Below the pieces are notes generated by a model. That model worked only from the letters and a program-made list of their open reading frames with translations. It made no database searches and was not told the DNA's origin. From positions 1 to 64,000 of the forward strand of contig JBOHUC010000160.1 of the NCBI GenBank assembly GCA_050733935.1: DNA of 64,000 bases. The letters run 5' to 3'. Made by a program: the position numbers and the translations under genes. Within the stretch, counting starts at the first letter, position 1. Every line of letters begins with the position of its first letter. Below are positions 60,982 through 64,000 of the stretch, in pieces. The DNA is from JBOHUC01 sp050733935 (GTDB lineage: Bacteria > Eisenbacteria > RBG-16-71-46 > DASYSL01).

Positions 60982-62802
60982 GTGCTCGAAATTCCGGACT
61001 ACGACCCGAACGCGACCATCGTCGAGGAGCTCGACGCCGAAGGCCGGCCGCCGCTTTCGACCGTGCGGCATTCGGCTTCGCACGTCATGGCGGCCGCGGT
61101 GAAGCGGCTGTTCCCGGATGCGCACCTGGGAGTGGGACCCGCGATCGAGGACGGCTTCTATTACGACATCGAGATGGCGCGTCCGTTCACGCCCGAGGAT
61201 CTCGAGGCCATCGAAGGCGAGATGGCGAAGATCATCAAGGCCGACGAGCCGTTCGTGAAGAAGATGTGGCCGGTCGATGAGGCGATCGCGCTCTTCTTAA
61301 AGACCGGCGAGCGCTTCAAGGTCGAGATCATCGAGGACCTGAAGAAGATCGGCGTGACCGAGGTCTCGAGCTTCGAGAACGGCGACTTCCTCGACCTGTG
61401 CCGCGGCCCGCACGTGAGGAGCACGCGTCAGATCGGCGCGTACAAGCTCCTCTCGATCGCAGGCGCCTACTGGCGCGGCAACGAGCGGAACCCCCAGCTC
61501 CAGCGCATCTACGGCACCGCCTGGCATTCGAAGAAGGAGCTCGCCGACTACCTGCACCGCCTCGCCGAGGCGGAGAAGCGCGATCACCGGAAGCTTGGCC
61601 GCCAGCTCGACCTCTTCAGTGTCCACGAGGAGGTCGGTGCCGGACTCGTGTTCTGGCACCCCAAGCTCGGCATGGTGCGCCACCTGATCGAAACCTACTG
61701 GCGCGAGGAGCACTTGAAGCGCGGCTACGAGTTCGTGTACACGCCGCACATCGCGTCCGAGCGCATCTACGTGACGTCGGGGCATCTCGAGAACTACGCC
61801 GACCTCATGTACTCGGCGATGGACATCGACGGCTCGCCGTACCGCGTGAAGCCGATGAACTGTCCGGGACACATCAAGATCTTCCAGACGCGCCAGCACA
61901 GCTATCGCACGCTGCCGCGGCGCTTCGCCGAGCTCGGCACCGTCTACCGCTACGAGCGCTCGGGAGTGCTCCACGGCATGCTGCGCGTGCGCGGCTTCAC
62001 GGTCGACGACACGCACATCTTCTGCACCCACGAGCAGCTCGCCGACGAAGTCACGGGCATCCTCGAGTTGATCGGAACGATGATGCGCGACTTCGGTTTC
62101 ACCTGGGAGGCGTACCTCGCCACCCGTCCGAAGGACAAATCGCTCGGCACGGACGAAGAGTGGACGTGGGCGACCGAGGCGCTGCGGGAGGCGCTCGAGA
62201 GGCGCGGGCTCGCCTATCAGGTGGACGAGGGCGGGGGAGCGTTCTACGCGCCCAAGATCGACGTCAAGCTCTACGACGCCCTCGGTCGCGGATGGCAGGG
62301 GCCCACGATCCAGGTGGATCTCAACCTGCCGAAGCGCTTCGGCGTGACCTACATCGGACAGGACGGGAAGGAGCACGAGGTCGCGATCGTCCATCGCGCG
62401 ATCCTGGGCTCGCTCGAGCGCTTCGTGGGCGGACTGATCGAGCACTACGCGGGGGAGTTCCCGCTCTGGCTGGCGCCCGCGCAGGTGCGCGTGCTCTCCG
62501 TCTCGGAAGCGTCGGCACCGTACGCGCAGCACGTGCGGGACGCGCTCCGGCTCGAAGGACTCAGGGCCGAGGCCGATCTCGGTCCCGACAAGATCGGGGC
62601 CAAGATCCGTCTCGCCGAGACGGAGAAGACTCCGTGGATGCTCGTCGTGGGCGAACGCGACGTCGAGGCGCAGACGGTTTCGCCGCGCCGCCACAAGGGG
62701 AAGCCCGAGGCCGCAACCTTCCTGGCCGAATTCGTGCGCCGCGCGAAGGAGGAGGTCGCCGCCAAGCGCCGTCTCGACGCGCCTCCGGAGCCGGCCTCCT
62801 AG
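60982..62802 (+). CDS. thrS: Threonyl-tRNA synthetase lacking the TGS domain
   Basis: A 606-residue class II synthetase that charges tRNA-Thr. The editing domain is present (RHSASHVMAAAV with HxxxH, then the late CRGPHV). The catalytic core has PMNCPGHIKIF, RYERSGVLHGMLRVRGFTVDD and the C-terminal anticodon domain. It begins only about 28 residues before the editing domain, so the N-terminal TGS domain (about 60 residues in most bacteria) is missing. The tRNA-Val gene 91 bp upstream leaves no room for it. The GTG start has AGGAG 6-8 bp upstream. infC, often downstream, is absent. Confidence 0.95.
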   Translation: MLEIPDYDPNATIVEELDAEGRPPLSTVRHSASHVMAAAVKRLFPDAHLGVGPAIEDGFYYDIEMARPFTPEDLEAIEGEMAKIIKADEPFVKKMWPVDEAIALFLKTGERFKVEIIEDLKKIGVTEVSSFENGDFLDLCRGPHVRSTRQIGAYKLLSIAGAYWRGNERNPQLQRIYGTAWHSKKELADYLHRLAEAEKRDHRKLGRQLDLFSVHEEVGAGLVFWHPKLGMVRHLIETYWREEHLKRGYEFVYTPHIASERIYVTSGHLENYADLMYSAMDIDGSPYRVKPMNCPGHIKIFQTRQHSYRTLPRRFAELGTVYRYERSGVLHGMLRVRGFTVDDTHIFCTHEQLADEVTGILELIGTMMRDFGFTWEAYLATRPKDKSLGTDEEWTWATEALREALERRGLAYQVDEGGGAFYAPKIDVKLYDALGRGWQGPTIQVDLNLPKRFGVTYIGQDGKEHEVAIVHRAILGSLERFVGGLIEHYAGEFPLWLAPAQVRVLSVSEASAPYAQHVRDALRLEGLRAEADLGPDKIGAKIRLAETEKTPWMLVVGERDVEAQTVSPRRHKGKPEAATFLAEFVRRAKEEVAAKRRLDAPPEPAS

Positions 62803-63011
62803 CGGGTTCAGGCTCCTGCATCGGCGCCTCAACGTCTCAACGCTTCGCCGCTTGACCGGGGAGGCAAGCAGGTCCAGAGTCTTTCCGCTCCCCTCCGAAC
62901 AAGTTCGCGGCTCCGTGTGCCGCACGCGCGATCATCGCCTCCGCACGTGTCCCTCCTCGCCCTTCCTCGGCGCGGTCGCCCCTCCTGCACACGCCCGCGC
63001 CGGAGGCTCTC

Positions 63012-63569
63012 ATGCACATCCATTGGGCTGTTCGCCCGGGTCGCGCGATCCGGGACTTCGCCATCCTCGCGGCCGCGCTCGCGCTCCCCGCAAGCGTCGC
63101 GACCTTCGCCACCGCTCCGCCCGCAGCGGCAACGATCATCACGATCGGTGACGTCGAGACGCTGAGCCGAGCCGCCGACTGCATCCTCGAAGCCCAGGTC
63201 GTCTCTGTACGCAGCCGCTGGAGTTCCGCGCACACGCAGATCTTCACCGACGTCGATCTCGTCGTCTCGACGGTGCACGCGGGCACCTGTGTCACCGGGC
63301 CGCGCCGGCTAAGCCTCCTCGGAGGCGCGGTCGGCGACACGGCGCTCGTCCTGTCGTCGTCACCCGGATACAGCGTCGGGGAGCGCGTGCTCCTCTTCCT
63401 CGACGAGCGCCCCGGGCTCTACGTCCCGACGGTCGGCATGGACGCGGGCAAGTGGAGCCTCGAACAGGGCGCTGCGGGACAGCCGGCCGTGTGGTCGAAC
63501 CGGCGCTTCGGTCGCTTCGAGCCCGCGAGCCTCCTCACCACGATCCGCCAGGCGCGGGAGAGGAGGTAG
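63012..63569 (+). CDS. Exported protein of unknown function
   Basis: A 185-residue protein with a signal peptide or anchor (about residues 15-41). The mature part is beta-rich (GDVETLSRAADCILEAQVVSVRSR, TDVDLVVSTVHAG, GERVLLFLDERPGLYV). It resembles small domains found beside secreted metalloproteases but I do not recognise it. It starts 209 bp after thrS; a weak TTGACC-17-CAGAGT pair (62852-62880) could be its promoter. The matrixin-like gene follows after 4 bp. Confidence 0.72.
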   Translation: MHIHWAVRPGRAIRDFAILAAALALPASVATFATAPPAAATIITIGDVETLSRAADCILEAQVVSVRSRWSSAHTQIFTDVDLVVSTVHAGTCVTGPRRLSLLGGAVGDTALVLSSSPGYSVGERVLLFLDERPGLYVPTVGMDAGKWSLEQGAAGQPAVWSNRRFGRFEPASLLTTIRQARERR

Positions 63570-63573
63570 GGCC

Positions 63574-64000
63574 ATGCGTGCGACGAGTCCTGTCCCTGCT
63601 GCGCGTCTCGCTTCCGCATTCATCGTCGTCACGACGACCGTGCTCGCGCTCGCGCCGATGAGCGCCCTCGGGTTCACGCTCGAGGCGTGGACGCTCAACC
63701 CGCGGAGCCTCGATCAGGGCCCGCCTCACGTCTGGGTGCGGGACGGCGCCGGCGCGCACGAGTTCATTCACTGGGACCTGCGCGAGTTCGCGAACTGCAC
63801 GGTCCCGTGGTCGGCGCACAACGGAACGGGCGACATCGCAGGCCTCGCCGAGTTCACCGAGATCGGGAAGGCCTTCGACCTCTGGGAGGCCGTCGTGCCG
63901 GCACGAATCCGGTTCACGCGTGTCGTCGCGCCGGTCGGAGCGATGGCTCCGTTCAACCTCGACGGGAACAACATGCTCGGCTTCGGTGCCGGCCTTCCGG
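63574..64000 (+). CDS. Matrixin-like secreted metalloprotease, N-terminal part
   Basis: The gene runs off the window after 142 codons. It starts at an ATG behind AGGAGGT and has a signal peptide (ending near residue 33). The visible part (HEFIHWDLREFANCTVPWS, then a helix EIGKAFDLWEAV and ARIRFTRV) matches the N-terminal part of matrixin/metzincin domains before the zinc motif. The HExxH motif is not reached, so protease function is inferred. It is probably co-transcribed with the gene 4 bp upstream. Confidence 0.68.
   Translation, partial: MRATSPVPAARLASAFIVVTTTVLALAPMSALGFTLEAWTLNPRSLDQGPPHVWVRDGAGAHEFIHWDLREFANCTVPWSAHNGTGDIAGLAEFTEIGKAFDLWEAVVPARIRFTRVVAPVGAMAPFNLDGNNMLGFGAGLP

Noticed and set aside
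1..64000. CRISPR arrays, insertion sequences, prophage genes, rRNA genes
   Set aside because: No regularly spaced repeats, transposase or integrase motifs, phage structural genes or rRNA sequences were seen on either strand.

Overview
The window is GC-rich bacterial chromosome (roughly two thirds or more G+C by eye), densely packed with ATGA/GTGA stop-start overlaps, many GTG/TTG starts and strong AGGAGG ribosome binding sites. Lipoproteins, outer-membrane barrels, TolC/RND efflux, an OmpA-type protein and a type IX-like C-terminal sorting domain point to a Gram-negative of the FCB group or a neighbouring high-GC candidate phylum (Eisenbacteria-like or Gemmatimonadota-like). That assignment is inference; no rRNA gene is present.

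Layout. 1-1.7 kb: end of a sigma-70 factor, apt and a HAD hydrolase. 1.8-4.4 kb: an anchored unknown protein and a secreted PA-domain metalloprotease. 4.5-9.3 kb: a DUF1326 protein, then a cupredoxin / sensor kinase / porin operon. 9.4-14.7 kb: three secreted proteins sharing a C-terminal WGx(V/I)KxxYR tail around a MASE1 hybrid histidine kinase. 14.8-18.6 kb: tRNA-Arg(CCU) followed by two tandem epoxide hydrolases, the second broken by a nonsense codon, and an alpha/beta hydrolase. 18.6-23.3 kb: ankyrin protein, two-DTG aspartic protease with PDZ domain, EEP-family hydrolase and DUF4386 membrane protein. 23.3-27.2 kb: a five-gene fatty-acid-synthesis-like operon (dehydratase, ketosynthase, ketoreductase, ACP, FabL-like enoyl reductase). 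27-39.6 kb: envelope genes (lipoproteins, DUF937-OmpA fusion, cupredoxin, M28 peptidase, barrels, M15 peptidase, L,D-transpeptidase). 39.7-46.8 kb: heavy-metal-type RND efflux operon. 46.9-52.4 kb: glycosyltransferase and part of an oligopeptide ABC transporter. 52.4-54.8 kb: aroC and a DAHP synthase gene, separated by what looks like a complete Trp/Tyr attenuator. 54.8-60.7 kb: TMEM175-type channel, amidohydrolase, Ser/Thr kinase with TPRs, Ada-AlkA fusion. 60.8-64 kb: tRNA-Val(GAC), a ThrRS without TGS domain, and two secreted proteins, the last a matrixin-like protease cut by the window edge.

The most interesting points are the aromatic attenuator (promoter, 28-codon leader peptide with Trp-Tyr-Trp, competing antiterminator and terminator) before the DAHP synthase gene; a recurring C-terminal tag on otherwise unrelated secreted proteins; a stand-alone FAS-II-like operon; two genes whose best starts are CTG; and a consistent promoter form (TTGNNN, 17 bp, TANNNT or GATNNT) readable upstream of many genes.
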